IMG/VR virus record: IMGVR_UViG_3300005336_000001
Location: 29,561 to 93,560 of that record
DNA: 64,000 nt
Source: a virus
Direction: 5' to 3' (one strand)
Shown here: positions 24,278 through 32,986 of the stretch, one piece after another
Position numbering within the stretch: position 1 is the stretch's first letter
How the letters are laid out: every line of letters begins with the position of its first letter
Made by a program: the position numbers and the translations under genes
The notes under the pieces: generated by a model
Told to the model about the DNA's origin: nothing
The model's database searches: none
Seen by the model: the letters and a program-made list of their open reading frames with translations, nothing else

Positions 24278-24308
24278 GAGGCCAGCCCTAAGGCCAGCCT
24301 CATTTAGT
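24278..24308 (-). promoter_or_regulatory. Hairpin before AACAGGAG
   Basis: An inverted repeat AAATGAGGC/GCCTCATTT with an inner GGCC/GGCTG pairing follows the stop of the 24310 gene's upstream spacing and is followed by AACAGGAG. It resembles the SL1 hairpin plus ribosome site of the 39-56 kb array but has no evident arms A and C. Confidence 0.5.
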
Positions 24309-24309
24309 T

Positions 24310-24840
24310 TTAGGCGCTGGCCGAAATGGCTGCTACCTCTTTTTCCGCTTTATGTGCGGCCGTCTTGGCTTTCAACGCAGCAATGCGTTGGGGCCTTGCT
24401 CTGTTGAGCAATTCAATTCTGTCCTCGTTGCCCTCATACCACTTTTTAGCATCAGCTAACCACTCAGCGAACTTTTGCATGGTTCCCTGAGTGTCATCCT
24501 CATCCTTGGTGAAACGCTCCACCATGGCCTCAATATCAGCCCATCGTGGTTCACTGCTGCCGTAACCTTTTAGGACACCATAGCAAATGATCTCCATCGC
24601 GGAGTATGGAATTCCCCGGAGAGCACCATATGCAAGGTGGGTGGTACGAGCTTCTATCTTAAGTTCATTTCTGTGACCACGGAGGGTCCAGAAAGCCTTT
24701 TCAGCATGAGCCACAGAGGCATACTTTGAGGCGTTGATGCGGCCCAGTTGGGCTCGCTTTTTCCACTTGCGTTCTTGACGCCTGATGTACGTCATTTCAG
24801 CCGCAAGGGACACGACCTTAACTTGTAGATGGGTTTTCAT
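24310..24840 (-). CDS. Conserved hypothetical phage protein
   Basis: 176 residues, basic N-terminus with helices, then RNELKIEARTTHLAYGALRG followed by IPYSAME, a wording seen in many phage proteins of unknown role as I recall. C-terminal Ala/Lys-rich helix. TTAGGAGATATAA precedes the ATG. The leader (24,841-24,918) has a CTCCC/GGGAG hairpin. Confidence 0.65.
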   Translation of the reverse strand: MKTHLQVKVVSLAAEMTYIRRQERKWKKRAQLGRINASKYASVAHAEKAFWTLRGHRNELKIEARTTHLAYGALRGIPYSAMEIICYGVLKGYGSSEPRWADIEAMVERFTKDEDDTQGTMQKFAEWLADAKKWYEGNEDRIELLNRARPQRIAALKAKTAAHKAEKEVAAISASA

Positions 24841-24918
24841 TTATATCTCCTAAGGGGTTTTGAACTTTATACGCTACTCTCCCTTAGGGAGGTGGCCCTC
24901 GTGGTAATCTAAGACATA

Positions 24919-25086
24919 TTACTCTCCTTTCGTCTTCGAAAATAGATCATAGAGCATGATCATCACCTTGGTCATAACCCAAAAACCTACCATTAAAAAC
25001 AGGAAGTTAAGACCCGTGTAATGTGGGAGGCTTTGAACTGAGCCTCCGCATCCACCATTTGAGCCGCACACGTAATACATGAACAT
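24919..25086 (-). CDS. Small membrane protein
   Basis: 55 residues with GAAGGA 11 bases before ATGTTCATG. N-terminal YYVCGSNGGCGGS has two cysteines; then a membrane helix GLNFLFLMVGFWVMTKVMIM and a charged end. It lies between a tRNA-like gene and the 24310 gene. Unknown. Confidence 0.6.
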   Translation of the reverse strand: MFMYYVCGSNGGCGGSVQSLPHYTGLNFLFLMVGFWVMTKVMIMLYDLFSKTKGE

Positions 25087-25111
25087 TTAATGTATCCTTC
25101 AATGGGCTAGC

Positions 25112-25182
25112 TGGAGCCGGATGTGGGAGTTGAACCCACATCCTATGGATTTAGAGTTCCTAGGACCCAACCCGGACCCAGC
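25112..25182 (-). tRNA. Non-canonical tRNA-like gene, apparent CUA anticodon
   Basis: 71 nt with encoded CCA. Acceptor GCTGGGT/ATCCGGC (two G-U pairs), T-arm GTGGG-TTCAACT-CCCAC is perfect. The loop CTCTAAA gives anticodon CUA (reads UAG). The D-arm is very short (GGG-TTGGGT-CCT) and the five-base anticodon stem AGGAA/TCCAT has two mismatches; a longer alternative CCTAGGA/TCC(A)TAGG pairs better with one bulge. It begins one base past a CDS stop. It may be an amber suppressor, a degenerate tRNA or a tRNA mimic. Confidence 0.6.
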
Positions 25183-25953
25183 TTACTTCTTTTTGGCTTT
25201 TGCCTTAGCCTTGTCATCAGAGTGGGTTATTCTGATAACAGATCCCTCCTTAACCATAGTGTGGCCGTTTTGAACCATCTTACCCAAGATATTGTAATAG
25301 GTTCCGCCAAGCGATTCTTTCACTTCCTTGGCAGTCGCACCCTTCTCAAACATGGCCAACGCTTGGGAGTTCTTGCTTCCCTCCATGCAGCCCCATTTGT
25401 CAACGACGACGTCCTCTTCGTCATCAAGCGATTTGGCTTTTGCTTTTGGTGGCTTCTTTGTTTCTACCTTTGCCTTTGCTGGGGCCTTTTCTTTGGCCTT
25501 TATTTTCTTGGCAGGCACAGCCTTTTTCTTGGCAGGCTTTACCTCAGGCGTCTCATCTTCAGGTTCATCATCAGAGTCAGTAGATGAGGTTTCCTCATCT
25601 TCATCAGAGATTTCATCCTCTTCATCTGCCTCAGATTCATCTTCAGTTTCATCCTCATATTCCTTAACACCACCAGCCTCGTCATCGTCAGCCTCTTCAT
25701 CCTCAGGCTCATCTGCTTCCTCAGAAGCAACCACTTCATCAAAGTCAGGAAGTTCATCCTCTTTGGCATTGATGGCGGCTACCGCAGCATTGGTCCATTC
25801 AGCCGCTTCATCAGTCAGCTCGTCAAACTCCTCATTGGTGAGTTTCATTAGATCATTGACCAATGACCGCAGATAATCGTTTCGGTCTGTAAACTTCTTG
25901 CGAGGGGTCTTTCCCCCAATTGCCTTAATGATTTCACGTTCAACTGCGTGCAT
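25183..25953 (-). CDS. Acidic/basic tailed nucleoid-type protein with WG-x-GS domain
   Basis: 256 residues. Helical N-terminus, acidic stretch ~80-135, Lys/Ala/Pro-rich H1-like stretch ~140-180, then a C-terminal ~65-residue domain (DKWGCMEGSKNSQALAMF, ATAKEVKESLGGTYYNIL) that looks like a winged helix and recurs in the protein at 41481. This suggests DNA compaction or transcription control. Stop is directly next to the tRNA-like gene. Confidence 0.7.
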   Translation of the reverse strand: MHAVEREIIKAIGGKTPRKKFTDRNDYLRSLVNDLMKLTNEEFDELTDEAAEWTNAAVAAINAKEDELPDFDEVVASEEADEPEDEEADDDEAGGVKEYEDETEDESEADEEDEISDEDEETSSTDSDDEPEDETPEVKPAKKKAVPAKKIKAKEKAPAKAKVETKKPPKAKAKSLDDEEDVVVDKWGCMEGSKNSQALAMFEKGATAKEVKESLGGTYYNILGKMVQNGHTMVKEGSVIRITHSDDKAKAKAKKK

Positions 25954-26024
25954 TTTGCCCTCGAATTATGTGCTGATTGGGTGGAAGTAAGTCTATCCAA
26001 CTTGAACCTTCCACCCTCAAACTG

Positions 26025-27128
26025 TCAAGGCTTACCAGACAGTTTTTTAAGAAGTGCATTGCTCTTTGTCATGTTTGATCTAACATATGTCGCTTGCATT
26101 AGTGGGCCTAAGCGGGGGCCACGAGAATGCCAGCCAAACCCCATGATTGGTTCTGACATTTTCTCAAGATGAGAATAACGTAGCTCTCCGGGATCATCTA
26201 TGCCAACTGGCAAATCTAATGTCTCAACATTTAGCCAAGAAGCCAGATCATTGGCTGGACCTTCAGCACCACGATCAAACAGGATGTAGGTCTCTTCGTA
26301 TTTTTTGACTAAGCCCCGCAAGATAGCAATTTGGCTGATGGTCAACGAGGTGCCGAAAGTACATGTGGCACGATAATGCACCATATCTTGATTGGATACC
26401 AATGTGGGTGGCACGTGTGAAAGGCTGTAATTGTCTATCTTGATAGCATCAAACGGGCCTTCAACGATAAACAGCCGCTCACCACCTTTCTTGATTTGGT
26501 CATAGTTAAAGATAGTAGTTTTGACATCTTCGGACGAAGCCAAGTAACGTGGTGCGTTTTCAAGCGAGCCGATGGCACGGCTGGTCCACCCAAGAAGTTC
26601 CTTGTTGTGCCTGACTGGGATAATTATCCGATCCTTGTATCGGCCCGTCAAAACACAACGCAAGCCATACCTCTCAATTATTTCTTGGGGGTTGTCATAT
26701 CCACGGCTCACCAAATAGGTGAAAAACCGTTTGGTTATTCCACGCGGTTTTATTTCGTAGAAGTCCTTATATTGAGGTTCAAGTGGCTGGTTGAATTCTT
26801 TTCGTTCTTCAGGTGCGCTATCCGTAAGTGCGGCCAAGGCTGCCTCCAGTGTGTCTGGATCACTATGACTGTACTGTTTGACGATAAGCTGTGCTTGTGA
26901 TGCCGAGCAGCCTAATATATGACGTATTAATGATCGAGCGGCTAGGCCCCTGTGACTGCCATCGCGATGGCAGCCCCATTTCCCATTTGTAAGGTTGATG
27001 CCTAAATGCTCTGACGGATCTTCATCACCACACATGGGGCATTGGATAGAGACTTCACCACGTTTTGTATTGGGGCCTCTATCAACGAAGTGAATATTAT
27101 TCTCTTCTAAGAACCTGCGCCAGTCCAT
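26025..27128 (-). CDS. DNA primase (zinc-finger plus Toprim)
   Basis: 367 residues. N-terminal zinc site CPMCGDEDPSEHLG...GKWGCHRDGSHRG, then a Toprim catalytic core with LFIVEGPFDAIKI (metal-binding Glu) and YILFDRGAEG. The helicase is a separate gene (31083), unlike T7 gp4. It makes primers for lagging-strand synthesis. Confidence 0.88.
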   Translation of the reverse strand: MDWRRFLEENNIHFVDRGPNTKRGEVSIQCPMCGDEDPSEHLGINLTNGKWGCHRDGSHRGLAARSLIRHILGCSASQAQLIVKQYSHSDPDTLEAALAALTDSAPEERKEFNQPLEPQYKDFYEIKPRGITKRFFTYLVSRGYDNPQEIIERYGLRCVLTGRYKDRIIIPVRHNKELLGWTSRAIGSLENAPRYLASSEDVKTTIFNYDQIKKGGERLFIVEGPFDAIKIDNYSLSHVPPTLVSNQDMVHYRATCTFGTSLTISQIAILRGLVKKYEETYILFDRGAEGPANDLASWLNVETLDLPVGIDDPGELRYSHLEKMSEPIMGFGWHSRGPRLGPLMQATYVRSNMTKSNALLKKLSGKP

Positions 27129-27363
27129 CTCGAAGCCTTTGAGTGTGGTAACGAGCCAATGATTGTTGGCGATGTTTCATTCGAAATTGTTCATTATTGT
27201 GACGTTTTGTAGTGAGCCTTTCACTTCGACATATTTTACATGCGCGTGATTTGTGGCCGTTCTTAGTCGTGACGAAATAGGTGGTGCTTTCGCGCCACCT
27301 ATGTCCGTGTTTGCAATGCGTCTTATCCACGACGCACCTTTGCATTTTGCTTAAAAGCCACAC
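27097..27363 (-). CDS. Zinc-binding HNH-like small protein
   Basis: 88 residues (82 from the second Met). CKHGHRWRESTTYFV and RACKICRSERLTTKRH are the CxxGH...CxxC pattern seen in small phage zinc/HNH-like proteins, without a clear HNH catalytic triad. Overlaps the primase and the AAA ATPase gene. Confidence 0.6.
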   Translation of the reverse strand: MWLLSKMQRCVVDKTHCKHGHRWRESTTYFVTTKNGHKSRACKICRSERLTTKRHNNEQFRMKHRQQSLARYHTQRLRDGLAQVLRRE

Positions 27364-28354
27364 CTAAGAAGCCAGCAGGCTGCTTCCTTTCATCACCATC
27401 ATCGTTCATATCAAATGCTTCCTTCATTTTATCTAGACGATCAAACACCTCTTCTTCAGGCTGTTTGAAACATTGGGTGGCAATACATACTTCCCGCAAG
27501 TGCGCTACACTGTAGCCCTCTGTGGCATCCACCCATCGTTCAATGGTTTCTTTTGAAAGGCCGGGCTCTTTGGCCTTGAAGTAGACAAGACGTGCTTCAG
27601 GAGAGGGCATTCCCACCTTCATGATGGTGTCAAAGCGGCTGGGACGGTCAATAAAGCGCCTATCCAGCATGTGTGGATAATTGGTGGTGGCAACATGGAC
27701 CACGTTGTTAATTTGGAATTCACCATCAAGAAGTGCCAATAAGTGATGGTCACCATTTTCTTGAATGATGGCGTCAATGTCTTCCATCACCGTAATCATG
27801 GGCCGCGTTGGCTCAATCTTGCGGATCATGCTCAGACACCAGACAGCTATTTGCGGGTTCTCTACAAACACCACAATGCCATCATTATCCTTAACCAGTT
27901 TTTGGGTCATCTGCCACACAGCAGAAGTTTTGCCACTACCCGGAGGACCCCACATGAGCATTCCACGTTTGAAGGTAAAACCACGTGCATCAAAAGCAGG
28001 ACGAAGTTTCCAAAACTGGTCAAATTCATTCAGAAGAATTTCTGTTGAACTATCAGGCAGCGACAACAGATTATCAATCTGAATTTTCATCTTTTCAATG
28101 TATGGACCAGTATTGGACATGCCACAGCGGTAGGCACCTGCTGGCACCAAGTCCACAACGTCACTTACTGGAAAATAAGAATTGCCGGTCTGTGCCCAAC
28201 AAGAGGCCGCAGCCATGTTCTTGGCCCAGTCATGTTGACCGCTGGCTGCTGCTCCTTCAATTGAAGAAGGATGGTGACGTGGTGGTTGTTGTGCGCGAAC
28301 AGTAACTTCTTCACGTACTGCATCAATGAAATCACTCAGGTTGTCTTTTGCCAC
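27323..28354 (-). CDS. AAA+ ATPase
   Basis: 343 residues. Walker A WGPPGSGKTSA near residue 135, Walker B VMEDIDAI, sensor ATTNYPHMLDRRFIDRPSRFD with an arginine pair like the second-region-of-homology of classic AAA proteins. Such phage ATPases may remodel proteins or load helicases. It sits between primase and helicase genes. Confidence 0.85.
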   Translation of the reverse strand: MAKDNLSDFIDAVREEVTVRAQQPPRHHPSSIEGAAASGQHDWAKNMAAASCWAQTGNSYFPVSDVVDLVPAGAYRCGMSNTGPYIEKMKIQIDNLLSLPDSSTEILLNEFDQFWKLRPAFDARGFTFKRGMLMWGPPGSGKTSAVWQMTQKLVKDNDGIVVFVENPQIAVWCLSMIRKIEPTRPMITVMEDIDAIIQENGDHHLLALLDGEFQINNVVHVATTNYPHMLDRRFIDRPSRFDTIMKVGMPSPEARLVYFKAKEPGLSKETIERWVDATEGYSVAHLREVCIATQCFKQPEEEVFDRLDKMKEAFDMNDDGDERKQPAGFLGVAFKQNAKVRRG

Positions 28355-29921
28355 TAAACTTCTCCGTGCCCTTCAAGAGCTGTTCTAACAGGTTCTTGCC
28401 CTGTGTGTTTGCATAGTAAATTCGTTCATCAACCGTTCCTTCCATGAAGGGGTCTATGTAATAGACTGGCTGTGTTTGCCCCGGCCTCCAGATACGACGT
28501 TCCCCCTGTTGACGATTAATAGGCGAGTCAGGTTGCTCAAAAAAGAACATATAGTTGGCGTGTTGCAGGTTCAAGGAATTTGAACCTGATTGATCGTTTA
28601 AAACCAGAACAATGCACTTTGGATCATCTCTGAACTTCTTCAATTCACCGATGACGTCTTTTTGACCTGACCATATACGTGCATGTTTGATTTTAAGCTT
28701 AGAAAGCCGTTCACTGATAAGTCCGTTAGTGTGAATGAAGTGATGAAATACGACCATCTTGCGGCCATACGGCATGGCGTCTATTTTTTCTTCAAGTAAA
28801 TCCAATTTAGGATTGGTGTCAAACGACACCTTTACCTTGGCATTGCTCTCACCATTAACCGTCATGAAGCCGGAAGCTAACTGTCGTAATTGAAGGTAAG
28901 AAGCTTCTGCGGCTCGTGTCCTATCACCACTTTGACTTTTAATTGCGGCAATAAATTGAGCGGCAGCAACCGAGACATACCCTTCCATGGCTGTGGGCAA
29001 TGGCAGCTTGGCCTTGATATAACGCCGCTCCGGCAAGTCATGCATCTCAGATGCTTCGTAATGAATGCTGTTGTGCTTGATTAATTTTCGCAGCAGTGGC
29101 ATCTTTTTCTTATCAAATTTGTACTCTTTGAATTTGGTGAAAAAGTTTATTTTCTCCTCAAAGAATGCAGCTTGGAACAATCCTTTAGTTTCACCAATGG
29201 ATTCTCCAAAATCAATCAGATAAAACTGTGCCCAAATGTCCTCAACATTTTTACCAAAAGGTGTTCCGGACAAACCGATACCATATTCACATTCATTGCT
29301 GATGGCACGACACATCCTGTAGGTCAGGCTGCTCACATTGGAGCATTTGTGAATCTCATCCGCCACAAAAGTATCAAAGCCAGCAAACACCTTGCGTGTG
29401 TTCTTTGGATCAATTGTCCATGCCTTTTTCTTGCGTTTGGCTACAGGCATATCCTCTGCCAGCATGGCAACGGCACTAGCGTAACAGATCACATAGACGT
29501 CACTGGTACTTTCCTCGAGGTGACGAAGGTTTTGAATGGTGGAACCAATTAGTGGTGTGAGGCTTAGAGCTGGACTGTACTTCTTGCATTCTTCAATCCA
29601 TGTATCTACAGCCGTCACATAAGGCACAAAGATAATAGCCTTTGGTTTCTGCCCCAACATCTTGCGGTGTAGGATAGAAAATAAAGTGATCAGGGTTTTT
29701 CCCCCACCCATATCGATGTGAAGCATGAACCGCTTCAGTGTTGTGCAGAGCAAGAAACAGACGAGTTGATGGTCCCAAAGTTTTTCAAAGTTTGGAACGT
29801 TTTTCAGTTCTGAACGAAGCTCTTTGGCTAAAACCACTCGCTTTAGCTTTTTCATCCAATCATGATTGTCAGGCTTGCGCTCAAGAAGTGCGTTGACAGC
29901 TTGCTTAGCGATCAGGCCCAT
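28332..29921 (-). CDS. SNF2-type helicase/translocase
   Basis: 529 residues. Motif I HIDMGGGKT, II VADEIHK, III GLSGTPFGK, and late motifs QQGERRIWRPGQTQPVYYI and GTVDERIY. These are SF2/SNF2 signatures; T4 UvsW or Gp41-independent branch migration functions are analogous. It overlaps the AAA gene by 23 bases. Confidence 0.88.
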   Translation of the reverse strand: MGLIAKQAVNALLERKPDNHDWMKKLKRVVLAKELRSELKNVPNFEKLWDHQLVCFLLCTTLKRFMLHIDMGGGKTLITLFSILHRKMLGQKPKAIIFVPYVTAVDTWIEECKKYSPALSLTPLIGSTIQNLRHLEESTSDVYVICYASAVAMLAEDMPVAKRKKKAWTIDPKNTRKVFAGFDTFVADEIHKCSNVSSLTYRMCRAISNECEYGIGLSGTPFGKNVEDIWAQFYLIDFGESIGETKGLFQAAFFEEKINFFTKFKEYKFDKKKMPLLRKLIKHNSIHYEASEMHDLPERRYIKAKLPLPTAMEGYVSVAAAQFIAAIKSQSGDRTRAAEASYLQLRQLASGFMTVNGESNAKVKVSFDTNPKLDLLEEKIDAMPYGRKMVVFHHFIHTNGLISERLSKLKIKHARIWSGQKDVIGELKKFRDDPKCIVLVLNDQSGSNSLNLQHANYMFFFEQPDSPINRQQGERRIWRPGQTQPVYYIDPFMEGTVDERIYYANTQGKNLLEQLLKGTEKFSGKRQPE

Positions 29922-29922
29922 A

Positions 29923-30099
29923 TCAGGCTAGGAACATCAATAATGGCAGACACAACCAGAACCAATTCCCATTGCCAGTATGAAATCCCATGACTGCCCC
30001 AATCCCAATGGATACAACCATGCTTACCACCAAAGCATTCATGCGCCATCTCAACAACATGGAATGCAACCTTTTGTTCATCTGTGAATTATCCGGCAT
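29923..30099 (-). CDS. Small two-TM membrane protein
   Basis: 58 residues. Basic N-terminus (MNKRLHSMLLRWRMN) and two hydrophobic segments (ALVVSMVVSIGIGAVMGF and WFWLCLPLLMFLA). The stop lies next to the helicase start. Its start is 26 bases from a divergent + strand gene. Confidence 0.6.
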   Translation of the reverse strand: MPDNSQMNKRLHSMLLRWRMNALVVSMVVSIGIGAVMGFHTGNGNWFWLCLPLLMFLA

Positions 30100-30125
30100 A
30101 ACTTAACGTGTCTGGAGACACAATC

Positions 30126-30374
30126 ATGGCTGGGATCATTATAGGCTTTTTTGAGATGGCACTCTACTGTGCCATCATCATCTTCATAGCGTACCTGTTT
30201 GTGTGGGGCCTTCAATTCTTTCTTGGGATTACTATTGATGGCAACGTACTAAAGTGGGGGCGCGTAATTGTAGGATTGCTTTGCTTCTTGGCGTTCCTCA
30301 CTTGGCTCTTTTCAGTATTGGGCCTTGGAGGTGGTTTTCCACACTTCTTTCCACACGGATATCTATCGCGCTAA
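30126..30374 (+). CDS. Lone + strand membrane protein
   Basis: 82 residues from ATG with TGGAGA upstream. Two or three long hydrophobic segments (GFFEMALYCAIIIFIAYLFV, VIVGLLCFLAFLTWLFSVL) joined by a loop. It is one of very few + strand genes within the - block, with only 26 bases from its divergent neighbour, so its promoter would lie inside that neighbour or it is read from a longer antisense transcript. Confidence 0.6.
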   Translation: MAGIIIGFFEMALYCAIIIFIAYLFVWGLQFFLGITIDGNVLKWGRVIVGLLCFLAFLTWLFSVLGLGGGFPHFFPHGYLSR

Positions 30375-30434
30375 GTCTCAGATAGGCCCATTGCCGTCAA
30401 TACCACCACCACCGCCTAGAATTTGTCGCAACTG

Positions 30435-30707
30435 CTAGTGTGGTTTAACCAGCTTGGATCGCGGTCCTTTTCCAAGCTGACCATTTTCATGGGCTTGGAT
30501 CATGGTGTTGTATAAGTGAGGGGGTGGCATGACGAACTTGCCAGCGTCCTGAATGGTGAGTTGATTGCCATCCCTGAACACACAAATGACGATGCAAGCC
30601 TCAGCGCCTACACGTCGTGCTACCCGTTCAGACTCACGTGTCATCTTGAGCATCAGCTCGGCCTTATCGCGTGCCGTCATTTTTGGCTTCGGTGCTTCTT
30701 CAGTCAT
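30435..30707 (-). CDS. Hypothetical protein
   Basis: 90 residues. Basic helical N-terminus, then ACIVICVFRDGNQLTIQDAG and a Pro-rich loop. Starts within the stop of the DUF2158-like gene (ATGA). Unknown. Confidence 0.6.
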   Translation of the reverse strand: MTEEAPKPKMTARDKAELMLKMTRESERVARRVGAEACIVICVFRDGNQLTIQDAGKFVMPPPHLYNTMIQAHENGQLGKGPRSKLVKPH

Positions 30708-30880
30708 GCTAACCTCAAGGCTAGAGCTGGGATTTCAGCATCATTAAGCCTGTCTGACCCATACATAATCCATATGCAACGGCAATTTTCCCCATTGATG
30801 GAAATAATCACCATCCTTGGTGAACCAGACTTCAGGTAAACCCTGTCACCCGCTTTGAATTTATTCCCTGTTTCAGTCAT
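30704..30880 (-). CDS. DUF2158-like small protein
   Basis: 58 residues. FKAGDRVYLKSGSPRMVI and CRCIWIMYGS follow the DUF2158/YodC pattern (FxxGDxVxLKSGxPxM, then CxW). ATGA overlaps with both neighbours. Function of the family is unknown. Confidence 0.7.
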   Translation of the reverse strand: MTETGNKFKAGDRVYLKSGSPRMVIISINGENCRCIWIMYGSDRLNDAEIPALALRLA

Positions 30881-31086
30881 TTGTAATCTTTCCTCAACCT
30901 TGCCAGCTCTTTTTGAGCTATTTTTACTTCTTTTTTTCCAATACCGGCATACTTCCGTTTGGCTCTGAGTTGTCGCAATTCATGCAACCACCAATGCCGT
31001 AAATCCATGTACTCCTTGGGGCGCTTACATTCGGACGGAATCAGTATAACTGAACGCATCCGCAACTTTAGTCTGACCCGTTTCAT
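30877..31086 (-). CDS. Small basic protein
   Basis: 69 residues, strongly basic and helical (LRAKRKYAGIGKKEVKIAQK). ATGA overlap with the helicase gene. Unknown; could bind nucleic acid. Confidence 0.6.
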   Translation of the reverse strand: MKRVRLKLRMRSVILIPSECKRPKEYMDLRHWWLHELRQLRAKRKYAGIGKKEVKIAQKELARLRKDYK

Positions 31087-32510
31087 GGTTCCTCAGCTTC
31101 GCCATCACGACCTACCTCTGGTATGTTTGGCCAATAACTTGCCCCAGTCATCAAGATAGAATCCACGGCGAATATACCCATCGCATAGTTTTGTGAGACG
31201 CAGAGAGTTATCTGGTCCTCGTCATTGCGTCCACCTGATACGAACAAGCGCGCCAACCCCATCTTGTGCTCAGCAACTGTCTGATTGTAGGTGATGATGC
31301 AATCCGCATGGGCCACCTTGCTGTAAGCCTCAGCAACGCTATCTGACCCTACATGCTTAGCCTTGGCATTGGCCCGATTACTCTGGCTGACAACGGCCAC
31401 AGCCATGTTCCGGGTAACCCCCATACCACGCAGTTCCTTATAAATTTCGTCAATACTGAGGCGGTAATTGTTCTTGTCAATTTTCATAAGATCAGGATAG
31501 TCAATAATAAGAAGATCAGGTATAAATCTTTCATTACTCTCAAGACCGTCCAAATAGGCTTCTAACTGCCTTACTGTAAGTGAGCCGGTTGGGAACTGTT
31601 TGACAATTACATTGTCCAGTAAGCGGGGGCCAAATTTAGAAATACGATGTTCAAGCTTTGCCCTGATCTTGGGGTCGTCCATTGACAGCTTGGGCACCAT
31701 TTCCTTTTCGTTAAACCCAACCAATCGGCCCAATTGGTCACGGTCAAATTTGGTAATTATCTTTTTTTCTTTACGTTTAGATAGTGCAAACAACGCTTGC
31801 ATATATCTCTGTGCCGACCTTTCCTCAGACATTTCAAGTGAAATGTGACACACACGGAGCCTGTGAACCATCGCCATTTTGGCCAACTGGATCAACATCC
31901 ATGTTTTACCACGCTTTGCGGCTGCTATGTATAGCCATAGTTCTTTTCTGGTCGGTCCAAACCCACGTTTATCAAATTCGGGTATGCCAGTTGGAAAACA
32001 GTTCACTTGCTGATCAAGGAAATCTAGAACACGGTCTTTATTGCTTAGCCGGAGGCCGGAATCGAAAACCGATAGTTGTTGATTCTTTGTCCCTGCAAGC
32101 AGGGCCATTGCCTCATCGAGAGACTCATCCGTATCCTTTTGCAGAGCTTTGGCTAGGTCTATCGCTATAGAGCGCATTGATTGCCGTGTGATGAATTTCT
32201 CAAGTTGAGACATCACATAATCAGTGTTGATGCCGTCATGCAGGTCTTTGATGCCTAAGAGAATATCCTCGTATAGGCCAGCCTCACGTTTGTTCTTTTC
32301 ATCAAGCTTGTCAGCCAACAGGTCAGCAATGTGATCCTTGGGAGCCTTTTTGTATCGATCTATGTACTCATAGATGCGTCGTGCTATCAGCGCGTATGGA
32401 CCACCCCAAAACTCTGGCTCAATGACGTTGCGTATGAGCACACAATTCTTGTCGTCATATGCCAATAAAGTCACGAAGTTTTCTTGTAGCGCCGAGAGGC
32501 TTACAGCCAT
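31083..32510 (-). CDS. Replicative DNA helicase (DnaB/gp41-like)
   Basis: 475 residues. RecA-type core: AAAKRGKTWM (Walker A), HISLEMSEER, LLIIDYPDLMKI (Walker B), VAVVSQSNRAN. The Walker A has AAKRGKT, a known variant in phage helicases. It unwinds DNA as a hexamer and works with the separate primase. It follows tRNA-Pro on the same strand. Confidence 0.9.
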   Translation of the reverse strand: MAVSLSALQENFVTLLAYDDKNCVLIRNVIEPEFWGGPYALIARRIYEYIDRYKKAPKDHIADLLADKLDEKNKREAGLYEDILLGIKDLHDGINTDYVMSQLEKFITRQSMRSIAIDLAKALQKDTDESLDEAMALLAGTKNQQLSVFDSGLRLSNKDRVLDFLDQQVNCFPTGIPEFDKRGFGPTRKELWLYIAAAKRGKTWMLIQLAKMAMVHRLRVCHISLEMSEERSAQRYMQALFALSKRKEKKIITKFDRDQLGRLVGFNEKEMVPKLSMDDPKIRAKLEHRISKFGPRLLDNVIVKQFPTGSLTVRQLEAYLDGLESNERFIPDLLIIDYPDLMKIDKNNYRLSIDEIYKELRGMGVTRNMAVAVVSQSNRANAKAKHVGSDSVAEAYSKVAHADCIITYNQTVAEHKMGLARLFVSGGRNDEDQITLCVSQNYAMGIFAVDSILMTGASYWPNIPEVGRDGEAEEP

Positions 32511-32533
32511 GTGATACCCTTGTGATGCTAAAA

Positions 32534-32610
32534 TGGTCTGGATGGTTGGACTTGAACCAACGGCCCCCGCATTCCAAGTGCGGTACTCTACCTGACTGAG
32601 CTACATCCAG
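32534..32610 (-). tRNA. tRNA-Pro (TGG)
   Basis: 77 nt with encoded CCA. Acceptor CTGGATG/CATCCAG, D-stem GCTC/GAGT, anticodon stem CCGCA/TGCGG with loop CTTGGAA (anticodon TGG), T-arm GTTGG-TTCAAGT-CCAAC. All stems pair. It reads CCA and related Pro codons. Confidence 0.93.
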
Positions 32611-32614
32611 CTAT

Positions 32615-32986
32615 TTAACTGCGCCCTTTAATACTGTCAGGTCGTTTCCGCAACTCTACCAACTTCTCAATGTCATAGTGTGAGTCAAATACGGCGACAT
32701 CCCGGTAGGTGAATTTCTCCCGTGCCTCATGCTCAAGTGCGGTGAGGACCGCTTTGAATGCAGTTTGGACAATTTCGCCATCAGTCATGTGGATTGACAA
32801 ATTCCATTTACGGGACTTCCATCTGATATCAGCATCTGTCACGTTACATTTGTCATTACATTCTATTTGCATGTAATAGTTGCCGTTGACGACACCGACT
32901 ACAAAATAGAAGTTCGGGAAATCAACTCGTGTCAGGACATCACTAAAATGAGATATGTTAGTCTGTTCGTCTTGTAATTTGCTCAT
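32615..32986 (-). CDS. Conserved phage protein
   Basis: 123 residues from ATG 32986 with AAGGAAA upstream. IRWKSRKWNLSIHMTDGEIV, then EHEAREKFTYRDVAVFDSHYD follow a pattern common in phage proteins of unknown role. Overlaps the preceding zinc protein by 29 bases. Confidence 0.65.
   Translation of the reverse strand: MSKLQDEQTNISHFSDVLTRVDFPNFYFVVGVVNGNYYMQIECNDKCNVTDADIRWKSRKWNLSIHMTDGEIVQTAFKAVLTALEHEAREKFTYRDVAVFDSHYDIEKLVELRKRPDSIKGRS

Noticed and set aside
25112-25182. Pyrrolysine tRNA
   Set aside because: The anticodon arm is suggestive, but no pyrrolysyl-tRNA synthetase is in the window and the acceptor and T-arm are ordinary; only a CUA tRNA-like call is justified.
25328-25876. Ser-rich + strand frame of 182 residues
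   Set aside because: Shadow of the acidic/basic - strand protein; polyserine arises from reversed GAx codons.
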